Assembly: GCF_004193775.1 (NCBI RefSeq)
Contig: NC_041016.1
Location: 33,589,511-33,653,510, forward strand
DNA length: 64,000 nucleotides
Direction: 5' to 3'
Source: Glycine soja
Taxonomy: Eukaryota > Streptophyta > Magnoliopsida > Fabales > Fabaceae
A program made the position numbers and the translations under genes. The notes under the pieces are model-generated. The model was not told where the DNA came from. It made no database searches and saw only the letters and a program-made list of their open reading frames with translations. Positions 42,941-54,179 of the stretch are shown piece by piece (the stretch's first letter is position 1; every line of letters begins with the position of its first letter).

Positions 42941-43940
42941 TAAAGGCAGCCCAAAGTTCCCACTTTCGTCCTGCAGTTCCAAGTTGGGCTACAAAGAGCG
43001 AAACAAGCTGGATTATTGTAAGGAGGTAACATTCCATGCCAGGAAAAACTAGAAGAAAACCAATCCTTACAAAGTTTACAAGATTTTGAATTATCTAGTT
43101 AGGTAATAAAGGAAGCCCAAAGTTGGCACTTTTGTCTTGCAATTAAAAGTTGGGCTACAATAAGTGACACAAGCTAGATTATTGTAAGGAAGCAACATTT
43201 CACGCTAGGAAAAACTAGGATAAAACCAATCCTTAAAATGTTTACAAGATTTCGACTTATCTAGTTTGATAGATAAAGGAAGCCTAAAGTTTTCCTTTTT
43301 GTCTTGTAGTTCCAAGTTGTGCTACAATGAACGGAACAAGTTAGAATGTTGCAAGGAAGTAGCATTCCATGCTAGGAGAAAACCAATGTTTATAAGATTT
43401 TGAATTATCTAGTTAGGTAAATAAACAAAGCCCAAAGTTTCCACTTTCGTCCTGCAATTCCAAGTTGGGCTACAATGAGCAAAACAAGTTGGATTATTGT
43501 AAGGAAGTAACATTCCATGCTAGGAAAAAATATGAGAAAACCAATCCTTAAATTTTTTTCAAGATTTTGACTTATCTAGTTAGGTAGATAAAGGAAGCCC
43601 AAAGTTTTTACATTTGTCCTTCAATTCCAAGTTGGGCTAGACTAAACAAAACAAGTTGAATTATTTTGGGGAAGTAGCATTCCTTGCCTACAAACCCTAG
43701 GAGAAAATAAATCCTTAAAAATTTTCCAATATTTTGAGTTATTTAGTTTGGTAGATGAAGAAAGCTTAAAGATCCCAATTTCGTCCTGCAATTCCAAGTT
43801 TAGCTACACTAAACAAAACTAATTGGATTATTGCAAGGAAGTAACATTCCATGCAACAGAACACTATTAGAAAACCACTCCTTAAAAACATTACAAGATT
43901 TTGAGTAATCCAATTTGGTAGACGAAGGAAGCCAAGAATT
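42941..43940. repeat. Satellite-like tandem array, segment 3
   Basis: About six more units of the ~165-bp repeat follow. The array ends near gacgaaggaagcc (43920-43933). Confidence 0.88.
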
Positions 43941-44837
43941 ATTTGCCACTATAATAATATTTTGTCATTATTTATAATTTGTTTTAGAATGTGTGAAGCA
44001 ACAATCATATGCTGACTGTAATCTTGTTGGCACAATTCTCTCATATTTTTTTTATCCCTTTAAGGATACTGGTCCTCTGATAAAACTATTGTGGCATGCT
44101 ATATTGCTAATAAAATTTGTCTTGTCATGCAACCATCATTCCTTCAGAGATGTTTGCACCACTAGATAAAGGCAAAGTGCAAGAACAGGTAAAATTTTTT
44201 CCACATATGGCCTTCCTTCTCTAACTTGTTGTCTTTAATAGATTTACATCAGTTATATGCCATATGTCCATGGGTTCATATATGCTAAGTTCAGTGTAAA
44301 GTTATATTGAAAGACTTTTAGTCGTATCTCCGTGTGTTGGTTGTTGAAATGAACATTTTGTAATTCAGATAGGTACATGTATTTAATACCATATGCAAAA
44401 TATGGGAATGGAGAAACAAAATAAATGTGTATTTGCTTACTACTATCATAAAATTTGTGGCAACTTAGGTCTGTGATATGAAGAAGTGGTGTGGACTTAG
44501 TTGAATGAACTAGTTTCTAAATTCACACTTTGATGTTTGTTTGTTTTTTTTTGTAGGTCTAGAATGAATTTGAATTAAGATTATAAAATCAAATAGTTCT
44601 TGCAGTCTTATAAAATCAGTCCTCAACAATGTATTTATTAATCTAGTTCCTTTTGTCTTAACAAATTTCTAAATTTAGACTTTGGTGTTTGGCTTTTGTT
44701 GCGGTTCTAAAATGAATTAGAATTAAGATTATCAAATCAAATAGTTCTTGCAGACTTATGATTATAAAATCAGTCCTCAACAATGTATTTAGTAAGAAAA
44801 AAGGATAAATCTTGTTCTGTTTGAGATGATGAAGATT
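43941..44837. other. AT-rich intergenic stretch
   Basis: It contains a short internal direct repeat (aatgaatt-gaattaagattat...aatagttcttgcag near 44565-44610 and 44710-44760). No gene is recognised. Confidence 0.5.
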
Positions 44838-45134
44838 AAGGCATGTTTTCCAGATGTGTAGCAAAAAATTATCTATCATTATTCCTCGGAAAAAATTGGG
44901 TAGCAAAAAAGATCATATGGCATTACATATAGGTGGTTTCTTTGTTTTCTACTGTGTATCAAGTATTTCGTACTAATATTTTGTATAGTATTTTGTACAA
45001 TTTAGACACTATCAATGTGCAAACTCAAAGATGATGAAGGATGTCATGAGGTATACTAGAAAGGAGCTTGAAGTGGCTTGTGAAGATTTTAGCAACTTGA
45101 ATTGGGTCCTCACCATATAATGTGGCTTTCAAGG
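44838..45134 (+). pseudogene. LRR receptor-kinase exon fragment, copy 1
   Basis: 45031 onward reads MMKDVMRYTRKELEVACEDF then SN. This matches the start of the kinase region in plant LRR receptor-like kinases of the At1g63430 type (pattern RKELEVACEDFSNIIGSSPDS). A one-base insertion follows SN; the family reading (GSSP, then V-FKG) resumes in the next frame. The preceding ~190 bp are shared with copy 2 at 50257. No other exon of the gene is seen. Confidence 0.75.
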
Positions 45135-45205
45135 GCACTTTCTCCTTCTAAATCAATACTTTTTCGATTTATCATTGAAACGTGTTTCTAATGCTCTTTT
45201 GACAT

Positions 45206-45527
45206 GCTCTTATTAGATTTTATCTTAAAACCAATTGGCACTAAGTGAAGTTGTCCAACAGATATATAAGTTGCACCCCAAAGACTGAGGCAGACAATGT
45301 GGGACTTCCTAACATCCCCCCTCAACAGATGTCGCCGATATAGGCGAGCCGCCGATATGGCGGAGAGAGCCGCCGACATGGCGGAGAGAACTAAGACGAG
45401 CTATAGGCTCTGATACCATGTTAGATTTCATCTTAAAACCAATTGGCACTAAGTGAAGTTGTCCAACAGATATATAAGCTGCACCCCAAAGACTGAGGCA
45501 GGCGATGTGAGACTTCCTAACAACTCT
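45206..45527 (-). mobile_element. TRIM retrotransposon (312 bp) with target duplication
   Basis: Two 104-bp LTRs at 45211-45314 and 45419-45522 are nearly identical (cttaaaaccaattggcacta, ccccaaagactgaggcag, gacttcctaaca). The interior is only 104 bp. It holds a primer-site complement gctctgatacca (45407-45418) against the right LTR and a polypurine complement tcccccctcaac against the left, so it is minus-oriented. A 21-bp imperfect tandem (gccgccgatatggcggagaga) sits in the interior. Flanking pentamers are GCTCT and ACTCT (one mismatch). LTR1 starts TA instead of TG. Confidence 0.88.
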
Positions 45528-45644
45528 TCTTGAGGTGTCATATGAATGTCACGCTGTAAATGTGTTTGTGAAAAATGATATCTCAAGATCGTAGATCAGG
45601 ATAGTTTGTACTCAATTTTTTTTTGTAAATATATTATTTTCTTT

Positions 45645-45689
<45 letters not shown>

Positions 45690-46009
45690 CGTAATAACTA
45701 TTATACTTTGTCTATTTACAACTCTAGATGTTGGAGAAGATTTGTCTTTCATTTAAGATCTCTAATTTGTTCTTGGACTTTATTGATTATATGATTTTTG
45801 GCCCTATTTAAATTTCTCCTTCACCTTTTTTTTTAATTCATTTTCATATTTTTGACCCACCAACAATGCTGCCTTGTTCCACTTTGAAGTCAGACCATAT
45901 GAAATTCTAAGTGGGCCAAAAGCATACTAATTAATCGGTGATTATGAAATTCTATTAGAAGTTACAAGCTCCTACTAATTGAATTTAAATTTGAAGGTTA
46001 AAAATAGGA
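45523..46009. other. AT-rich spacer
   Basis: It contains an (AT)n microsatellite (about 45648-45686). No gene is recognised. Confidence 0.5.
45648..45686. repeat. (AT)n microsatellite
   Basis: An uninterrupted AT dinucleotide run of about 38 bp. Confidence 0.95.
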
Positions 46010-46860
46010 ATGGGTAGAATAGAAACTTGCCACGCAAACCCAATGGTCAAAAGCCTCACTAGCCAACTCTTGTCTTCTCATTCCTCACTAACAACCTCAA
46101 GACGCTCCCTAATCCTCATGGCGATGGCGATGGCGATGCTATGTTCTTCTCACTCACCTCCAATCCTCTCCCAAACCCTAACCTTCCACCGAAATCGATA
46201 AACCCTAACCCAACCCTACTTTGTATTCCCCGATTTCTTAGACCATCACGGCCAATGACAAACAATGCTATGTTCTTCTCCAATCCTCTCCCAAACCCTA
46301 ACCTCACACCTATCCCCTCATGCTATGTTCTTTCATTAAGAACACTATATTTATCAGCATTGATGGATAACTGAAACATTGTCGCCCTCCCCAAGCCTCT
46401 GAACTGAATAAGAAGAACTCTCCGAAGGAAAGTGTGGTTGTCGATTGCGGAAGGCGTCGAACCTCTTGCATGGTCTCTTTCTATTTCTCCCTCTTCAATT
46501 CAATTGTTTTCTGAATTTTCACTTTTCTTTTTTCTCAACCGAGTTTTCGACTCTTGATTTTATTCGGTGTGTTTCTCATTTTCCTCGTCAATTGAAGAAA
46601 CAAAGAAACTTTTGTGCAAAACGATGATGTTTAGTATTTTAATTTAGAAGCAAATGCATCCATCAAGTTCGCTTTGCGTAGTTAGTTAATCACTTACTCA
46701 TGCCATGACTATGTGAGTTTAGACTATGAATGGTTTTCATTTATTGTTCAGAAAGGTCCTTTGATTTTGGTGGACTAACGGCCGCATGCTTTTGCTCTTT
46801 CGGGGTCGCTAAACTTGAGGCCTCCGATCCTGAAAAGGTTTGTTTCTTCGTTTCATATCT
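46010..46860 (+). pseudogene. Unidentified exon-like sequence, possibly 5' end of a lost gene
   Basis: The composition here changes to C-rich, gene-like sequence. An ATG at 46118 gives MAMAMAMLCSSHSPPILSQT, Ser/Pro-rich like a plastid-targeting peptide, but a stop follows at 46199. A 40-bp block (atgctatgttcttct ... ccaatcctctcccaaaccct) is repeated at 46135 and 46264. Downstream in other frames are KNSPKESVVVDCGRRR (46410 on) and, ending at a GT at 46840, AKLEASDPEK. I do not recognise the family. It could be the broken 5' exons of a chloroplast-protein gene. Confidence 0.35.
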
Positions 46861-47099
46861 ATTATTACGGGCAAGTTTCAGTTTCTGATAGTGTTTTCTG
46901 TAATGTTGCCATTTCTAATTTTGCCTTTTTCTGTCAACTTAAAAGGCTCTTAATAAGAGTCTTTTAATCGATTGTTTGTTGAAGTAATGAATTCTTCAAG
47001 TGCTTGATTTTCCAGTTTGCCTTATTGAGGATTTTATTTAGAAAAGGACTCACAATTATTAAAAGAGTATGATGATTTTTTGTCTGAAAAAAATGTGGA

Positions 47100-47185
47100 G
47101 GAGCCGAGAGCTTGAATTTGTAGGAACACAAAATCAATTGATTGATAATTTTACTAAAGCCTTGCCTGTGGAAAACTTTTTTTTT
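47100..47185 (+). pseudogene. Copia pol C-terminal relic
   Basis: One short plus-strand reading, ELEFVGTQNQLIDNFTKALP, matches the end of copia pol (family pattern EFVPTQNQLADIFTKPLP). Nothing else of the element is recognisable around it. Confidence 0.65.
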
Positions 47186-48289
47186 TTCATGTTAGCAGTG
47201 AATTGGACATACTAAGTGAAACCTTGCTTGCAATAAAATTAAAATCAAGGCTAGTCTATGAATAAATTGATAATTAGTGTAAAGTCCTTGATTTAAATTT
47301 CATTATTGATTTTTGCTCCTAAATGTGAGAGTTGGACCTATTTGATGGGTATTGTTTTACATCATATTACATGAGTAGCGTATTAATTTCATTTGAATAT
47401 TTGATGCCTATGTCTTCTAGAACTTTCAAGGTGAATTGATATTTTGTGTGCTCGCTTGAAAATGATCAAGGCAAATTGGGCTTTCTTTCTTACCCCACTA
47501 GACTTTGTTATATTATGCCCCCTAATTGCCCACTTTGAGCCTCTTATTTTATGAATATATGAATTTGATTTTCTTTGGTACCCCTAATTCTTACTTTGAA
47601 TTATCTTTGGTTCCTTTTTTAAAATATAATTGTCAATATAAAGTGGTTTGATTCTTTTTTTTTTTTTAATATCAATGTTTATCATGCTTTTTAAATGAAA
47701 ACGAAGCTATGGGGAAAAGGGAAAAACAAAAAAAAAAAGAAAAGTGACAAAGTTTGAAGAACAGAATGCAAAAGCAAAAGGAAAAAAAGAGTATTTGAAG
47801 AAATAAAAGGAGAAAGTAGAAATTGAAAATAAAAAGAATGAAAAAAGAGCAAAAGAAAAAGGAAGAAAAATAAAGAATGAAAGAAGAGAAAAAAAGAAAA
47901 AGAAAGTTGAAAAGTGAAAGATGTTCCTATATTTATGTATACTTTTTGTTGAATTCCACTTTTCAGTTATATTTAAAAAAGGGCTCTTTAAATTTGTGAA
48001 ATTAAATTTTAGCCCTTTGTGTATCTTTTTCTTTCTCTATCTAATCTTGATATCGTTTTCTCCCTAGCCTCATTACAACCAACAGAAAAGACCTTCTGAT
48101 TCTTGCATGCATTCAAGATAAATAGTGGAGATTGGATAACCTTTGAAGCCTATGGTAAGGCAAGTGATACGAACACGGAAACGAGAAGGATCACCTTGAA
48201 GAATTCAGATTTAGAAATTGGTTTAGTTTTGTTTAAAGGGAAGGATATTGACGCCACACTCAAAACATAGGTGAGAAGGTGAGTGATAA
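47186..48289. other. AT-rich intergenic stretch with a purine tract
   Basis: 47695-47925 is almost pure A/G on the plus strand (aaaagaaaaagaaag type). The remainder shows no recognised feature. Confidence 0.5.
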
Positions 48290-48960
48290 GTCATAAATTT
48301 GATCGCCATAAGTTGTCTTGATAAGATCTGATTTAGTTCTTTGCCCAAGAACCAAGGGAAGCTCTCACAAAAGGGAGAAAACTCAAACTTTCATTCAGAC
48401 TCAATTTGCCTCAAAGCTACAAAGTTTATACTGTTCATAGGCTAGGCTTCCTTCTAAACATCCCATGAGGAATTAATTTCCACTTAGAATTAAATTCACA
48501 CTAACTTTAAATTTCCACTAGAAACAAAGCCCCACTAACCACTATAATAACTTGGGAAACCTAAAAACATAAAAACTAACTTAAAATATTTCAAGAGTCA
48601 TCTGAACTTATTACATGAAAATAAAATACAAAAATTAAAGGAAAATAAGAAAATGGGCTTTAATTAGTTCTTTAGCCCAAAAACTATGTAATTCATCCAA
48701 ATAAATTCCAGTCCACAGTTGCATCTTGAGTATAAACTCTTGAGCTCTTTGTGCTCTTCAAATTATTGTCTTTAAGTTTGCTGAATTAAACTTCAAGTAG
48801 TAGAAATGAGACAATTCTTGGTTTGGGCACTTGCATGACTAAGCTTTGGAAAGACTTCCTAGTTCTTTTTAGTCTTGGTTTGGTCATTGGGTCTTTGATC
48901 CATTGCAAAAGATATTTGAAGTGATTAAACCTTTGTTGGATCATATCAGCAAGACTAGAG
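48290..48960. mobile_element. LTR-like repeat related to 26056-26675
   Basis: It shares ordered blocks with the intron 8 insertion: cccaagaacc-aggg-aagctctcacaa, ggagaaaact, cattgggtctttgatccatt and ggatcatatca. No coding is seen. Confidence 0.45.
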
Positions 48961-49394
48961 AAAGTGATTGTGCCTAAATGTTTAACCCTTAAACACTTGT
49001 GATAGGAGATATAAGTACCCTAATTAGTAATGGAAATTATTTTAAAGGACCTAAGCCTCTAATTAGATTTGCTCGTAGACAAACTCTTGTCATTATTTTA
49101 TAAATTGCTAGTTTCACCTAGTTTCCAATTCTACTGCTAATTTCTCTATACTTAGGCATTGCAAATATTCTACTGCTAACTTCTTATGTGTTGCTATTGA
49201 TTATTGGTTGTCCCCCATAATCCATTTTCACTGCTGAGTGTTGATACTTTACATCAATGCTCAGGATGTTATATCCACTGTTGTTTGTATTTGTTTTGAA
49301 ATGTTGTAAAGATGATGAAATTGTTCAGCTGTAATTATATCTTGTATATTTGTTTTCTTTTTATTTATCTTGTATATATGTTTTCTTTTTTACT

Positions 49395-49585
49395 TTTCGT
49401 GTTTCTAATTTTTTTTAATATACTAACTTGAAAATATTTTTAAAAATATTACTTAGACAACTATTATAATATGTTGATATCTTCTATCTCTATTTTAAAT
49501 TAAATTAAATATAAGTTGTGGGCTAAATGGAAAGGTTTTAAAATTAAATTTTAGGTTGTTTGTATTCTGTTGCACTGCATATTAG

Positions 49586-49633
<48 letters not shown>

Positions 49634-49790
49634 ATAAATTTCTATTCTCTTTGTTTTAATTTTTGTTTGTTTCCAGGTCAATTTTAGCTCTTTATTTAAA
49701 CTTTTAAATTTTGACTAAAAATTCAGCTGCTGCATGCTATAGCACTAGTTTTGCGCATGTGATTTTTGAAATGTTGGGTCTCACCTCTTG
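49395..49790. repeat. Local duplication B, copy 1
   Basis: It shares ctaacttgaaaatattttt, gtgggctaaatggaaagg, ttgttgcactgcat-like text and atagcactagttttg with 50625-50970. It contains an (ATT)n microsatellite (49587-49632). Confidence 0.8.
49587..49632. repeat. (ATT)n microsatellite
   Basis: About 15 uninterrupted trinucleotide units. Confidence 0.95.
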
Positions 49791-50256
49791 ATTTCATATT
49801 TTTTCTACTGTTATGAGTTTGAACCATGAAACAATTACCCATCGTCAACTTAACTGTTTGAATTTTGCTTATTTTACTTTGAGTCCAACATGACTTATGT
49901 TGGAGTTATAAAGTTGGCTTAGTGGTGAAAGGAGAAGGGAAGGGGGGAGAAGTTGTGGGATCATGTTTTTCCTCCAACAAAAAACTAATAACTAACATTG
50001 GCTGATAAAAAATAAATGTTGAAGTCGGAATGGTTTGTTCCCATAAGATGTCAAACAAGCAAGGAACACTTGTGACATGACTTATAGAACTTTAGGCTCC
50101 ATACTTCCTACAAGTATTCTTTGCTTGTTTGACATTTAAATGAACTATTATTTAATAGTTTGTGCTTCACTTGCCCAAGCGAGGATATTTGAAGTGAACT
50201 TTAATCTAAGATTCCAAGTTAAGATATTTTGGTGGTTTTTTATTTAACGTTTTATC

Positions 50257-50612
50257 AAGGCATGTTTTCTAGATGTGTAACAAAAAACTATCATTATTCC
50301 TTGGAAAAAAATCAGCAAGCAAAAAAGATCATATGATATTACATGCAGGTGGTTTCTTTGCTTTCTACTGTGTATTAAGTATTTAATACTGATATTTTGT
50401 ATAGTATTTTGAACAATTTAGACACTATCAATGTGCACACTCAAAGATGATGAAGGCTAGGATGTCATGATGTATACTAGAAAGGAGCTTGAAGTGGCTT
50501 GTGAAGACTTTAACAACTTGAATTGGGTCCTCACCAAATAGTGTGGTTTTCAAGGATACAATGAATGGTGGTCCTGGGATTTCTATAATTCCCTCTACAT
50601 CAAGAAGAGAAT
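50257..50612 (+). pseudogene. LRR receptor-kinase exon fragment, copy 2
   Basis: 50446 onward contains DVMMYTRKELEVACEDF. The same extra base as in copy 1 is then present, followed in the next frame by GSSPNSVVFKDTMNGGPGIS. This extends further into the kinase exon than copy 1. A three-base insertion near 50456 is private to this copy. Confidence 0.78.
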
Positions 50613-50624
50613 TAAATAGTTTTT

Positions 50625-50970
50625 CTTTTTTAATTTTCTAACTTGAAAATATTTTTGAAAACATTATATCTTTTATAATATGTTGATATCTTATATCATT
50701 GTTTTAAATTAAATTAATGATAACTTGTGGGCTAAATGGAAAGGAGGTTTTAAAATTATATTTTTTTGTTATTTATATTTTGTTGCACTGCATAATAGTT
50801 TTTTTTATTATTATAATTTCTATTCTGTTTGCTTTAATTTTTTTTTATTTCCAAATCAATTTTAGGTTTTTATTTAAACTTTTAAATTTTGACTAAAATT
50901 CAGCTGTTCCATGATATAGCACTAGTTTTGCACATGTGATTTTTAAAATTTTGGGTCTCACTTGTTGGGT
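50625..50970. repeat. Local duplication B, copy 2
   Basis: It is the diverged direct copy of 49395-49790, with a much shorter (ATT) tract. Confidence 0.8.
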
Positions 50971-51039
50971 TCAGATTCCACTCATCATTCAACTTCTCTT
51001 ACACATCTTTTGGTTGTCAAAAAAAGAATTGCCAATTGA

Positions 51040-51317
51040 TGCTTATGTTTGTTGTTGTAATTATTAGAGTATTCTTACTCCCACTAAGTAAAGTGTAATG
51101 ATTTTTACTTGGTCATAGTTAGCAACAACAAGCTACCAGTTAATTGTCAGGGAGCTGTCAGGTAGTTAGAGTTACTAACTTTAGTTAATTAGTAACTGGC
51201 ACAGTTAGTTTTTGTTAGTCACTCTATATATAGAGTTGACATAGTTCATTGTAATTTGGCCTTTTCTTTTTCAATCAATGATAAAATTAGTTTTTCAGTT
51301 TCTCACAAATACTATCA
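51040..51317 (+). repeat. Copia element D 5' LTR (left end approximate)
   Basis: It ends ctatca directly before TGGTATCATAGAGC (51318-51331), a one-base-expanded initiator-Met-tRNA primer site. A TATA-like ctctatatatag lies at 51222-51233, followed by a polyadenylation-like aatcaatgataaa region. Confidence 0.7.
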
Positions 51318-51570
51318 TGGTATCATAGAGCGAGCAAGGTTGTGATCTGCAACAAGTTTTTCATTTCCAAGCTTTGATCTCGATTGATCTTTGTTTTTTG
51401 ATCTTTGATCCCTATTTTTCCCTCCTCCGCCACCTTTCTCCATCGTGCGTTGACAACTTTGGTGGTTTCTGATGCGCTAGTCCAACTCCTATTACTGTTG
51501 GTGATGGCGGTGGTTTTTTCCTCCGCCAAACAATGATCTTGCATAGTTGATTCAACCTTCATTGGCAAAC

Positions 51571-52420
51571 ATGAACTTCAATCACTCCATTATAGGGAAG
51601 CTTGATGCCATGAATTATCTTTTTTGAAAATCGCAGGTCGAACCTATGATTCGCAGACATTGCCTTCATCATTTTATTCAGAACCTAGAGATTTTGGTGC
51701 AATTTGCGACTATTGTTGATCATGATGTTGGTTGCGATACTGAAGCTTATCATACCTGGGAGCAACAAGATCAGTTGTTGCTCTCGTGGCTTCAATCCAC
51801 CATTTCTACTCCAATGCCTCGCAAATTAATCGGTTGCACGAGTTTGTGGTTGCTGTGGGATAAAATCCACAATTATTTTCATGCTCATATGAATGTGAAG
51901 GCGAGACAGCTTCGTATTGATCTTTGTTAGATCTCTCTTGAAGGTTAATCTGTTTCCAAATTTGTTTCTACAATACAAAATATCCTAGATTCTCTAGTTG
52001 CTATAAGGAGATCCAATTTATGTGAAAAAACATGTTGACATTATTGTTGAAGGTTTACTAGAACATTATGACTCTTCCATTGCATTCATAAGTAACAAAC
52101 TTGAACTTCATTCTATTGATGAAATTGAAAAGTTTCTCAAGAAAAATGTTGCTTCTCTATTAATGTTGCGTCAACTTCCTCTGCTCCTTCGATCCCTAAT
52201 TCAGACATTGTTCAAGCTAATCTTGTGCAACAATCCTCTAATCAAAATCAAATTCCTAATCAGAGTCAGTATTCGAATTATTCCTAAACTGATTAGAATT
52301 AGTATCTGTAGTCCAACTTCAGTGGTGGTTGTTGAGGGGAAGGGGGTTGTGGTGGTCGCAGCTCCATTCAATGTTCTATCTGCTTCAATTTGGACATGAT
52401 GCTGCTAATTGTTGGCATAA
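51571..52420 (+). pseudogene. Copia element D gag, degenerate
   Basis: From ATG 51571 it reads MNFNHSIIGKLDAMNYLF, then a TGA where Trp is expected, then QVEPMI. 51646-51930 is open with TWEQQDQLLLSWLQSTIS and LWDKIHNYFHAH, a UBN2-type gag. Stops and shifts follow. A zinc knuckle QCSICF...C is split between two frames near 52370-52420. No pol is found downstream. Confidence 0.78.
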
Positions 52421-52776
52421 GCCTTCCTCCTCATTCTATAGTGGTGTCACTTTTCCTATCTTCACACAATGACTCTACCTGTGCAACCTGTTTGAAACTG
52501 TTAGACCCTAATTTTATCCGAGTATAATGCTTTTATCATTGTAGTGGTATGTGGTATATATATATATATGTATGTATTGGGAGGAGCTCCCTTGTATCTC
52601 TCGTTTCCTTCTTAGAAAATAAATCACAATGGTAGAAGATTTTGCATAAGCCTCCCTCCTCATTCTATGGGTGGTGTCACTTTTCCTATGTTCACACAAT
52701 GACTCTACCTGGGCAACCTATGTTTGAAATTGTCAAACCTTAATTTCATTTGGATATAATGTTTTTATCATTATCA

Positions 52777-52821
<45 letters not shown>

Positions 52822-52875
52822 AGGAGCTCCCCTTTACCTCTTGTTTCCTTCTTAGAAAACAAATCACAATGGTAG
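52420..52875. repeat. Tandem duplication of about 230 bp with (TA)n
   Basis: cataagcctccctcctcatt, ttcacacaatgactctacct, gggaggagctccc and aatcacaatggtag occur in both halves (52420-52630 and 52646-52875). The TA run is longer in the second copy (52779-52818). Confidence 0.85.
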
Positions 52876-52879
52876 GCCT

Positions 52880-53250
52880 ACTTGTCCATTAGAAGATTTT
52901 CGCATGACGCCTAATAAGAGCAAGATAATAGAGGAGGTGCCTAATGTGTTATGTCAATGTGGAGCTTTCCCTAATGTCCTTCTGATGGGAACAAAGGGTT
53001 GTGTCAACTATAACCCTATGTTGGGGATCAGGGAGTTAGGATACCCGATCCGTGGACTACCCTCAAATGGAGCTATCCAACCGTTCATTGCTAGAGGATT
53101 GGACGAAGAACATCTCAGTCTGCACCAACAAATTAGGAAGGCATAAGACTCCCCAAATAGAAGGGACAAGGGGTTAAGGAAGAGAGATGAGGGTGTTGTA
53201 GGCAGCTATCCATAGTGGTTGGAGAATAGGGTGTGAGAAGTCAAGCTGGC
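52880..53250 (+). pseudogene. DUF7745-type C-terminal segment
   Basis: The open frame 52904-53146 reads MTPNKSKIIEEVPNVLCQCG, GTKGCVNYNPMLGIRELGYP and HLSLHQQIRKA, matching the C-terminal part of a retroelement-associated DUF7745-type protein common in legumes. It ends in stops and is interrupted at about 53250. Its coiled-coil continuation seems to lie at 54180. Confidence 0.65.
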
Positions 53251-53254
53251 TAAG

Positions 53255-54175
53255 AAGACAAAATGATGCAATCCTAACCCGCAAGGGCATTGGATAGAAG
53301 AGTCCAAGTAGATTGGGCCAAAGATCCAAGGAAATGTCCTAGGGTTCTCATGAGCCTTAGGGTAGATTTTGAGCCCATGGACTAAGTATGAGCCCGCTTA
53401 TCTTTGTAAATATTAGAATAGGTTTTTCCTTTGTTTGAACCTTGTATTTTGGTCATTCTAGTAGTGTAGGTTTTTAATCTTGTATTTCGAGACATTTTGA
53501 GTAGTCTTTGTAGTAAAGACTTTTTTGTATTTTCATGTATTTTGTCATGAGGGTGAGCTTAACTATTATAGGGGGTGTGTAGCTAAGCTCTAACTTCTCA
53601 TCTCAAGGAGGTGAGCTTAGCTATTAGAGAGGTGTGTGTAGCTAAGCTCTAGCTTCTTTAGGAATCTTTTTAAGGAAACTTTTCAAGTAGATGAGCTTAG
53701 TTATGAGAGGGGTGTGTGTAGCTAAACTCTAACTTCTTATGGAAGTTTTTTCAAAGAAGCTTCTTAAGGAAATTTTCTCAAGAAAACTTCTCAAGGAAGT
53801 TACCTAGTCTATAAATAGAAGCATGTGTAACACTTGTTGTAACTTTGATGAATGAGAGTCTTGTGAGACACAACTCAAAGTTCAACTTCTCTCCCTTTTT
53901 TCTTCCTTCAATTTCGTGCTCCCTCCTCTCTTTTTCTCCCCCTCTTTCTTTTCCTCCATTGAAACATCCTCTCCAAGCTCTTATCCAAGGCTCATCTTGG
54001 TGGTGAAGCTTTTTCTTCCATGGCCTATTCCCTAGTGAATGACGCCTCCTCTCACCTCTTCTCCTTTGTCTTCCGCTGCATCTCCATGGTGGAAAATCAT
54101 CATTGAAGGACTTCATTGAAGCTCAAAGATCCAGCCTCCATAGAAGCCCCACAAGCAAGCTTCCATCATAAATGG
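53255..54175 (+). mobile_element. Gypsy 3' end plus LTR inserted in the DUF7745 frame
   Basis: 53255-53420 repeats the 57690-57860 text (ggcattggatagaag, tagattttgag). A putative LTR runs from tgtcatgagggtgagctt (53546) to cttccatca (54170). It holds three 58-80-bp tandem repeats (gtgagcttagctatta...gtgtgtagctaagctc, 53549-53760) and a TATA-like ctataaatag at 53808. Confidence 0.55.
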
Positions 54176-54179
54176 TGAA

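Noticed and set aside
32512..43940. Tandem repeats considered as a CRISPR-like array
   Set aside because: Units are contiguous ~165-bp repeats without unique spacers, in a plant genome. They are satellite-like, not CRISPR.
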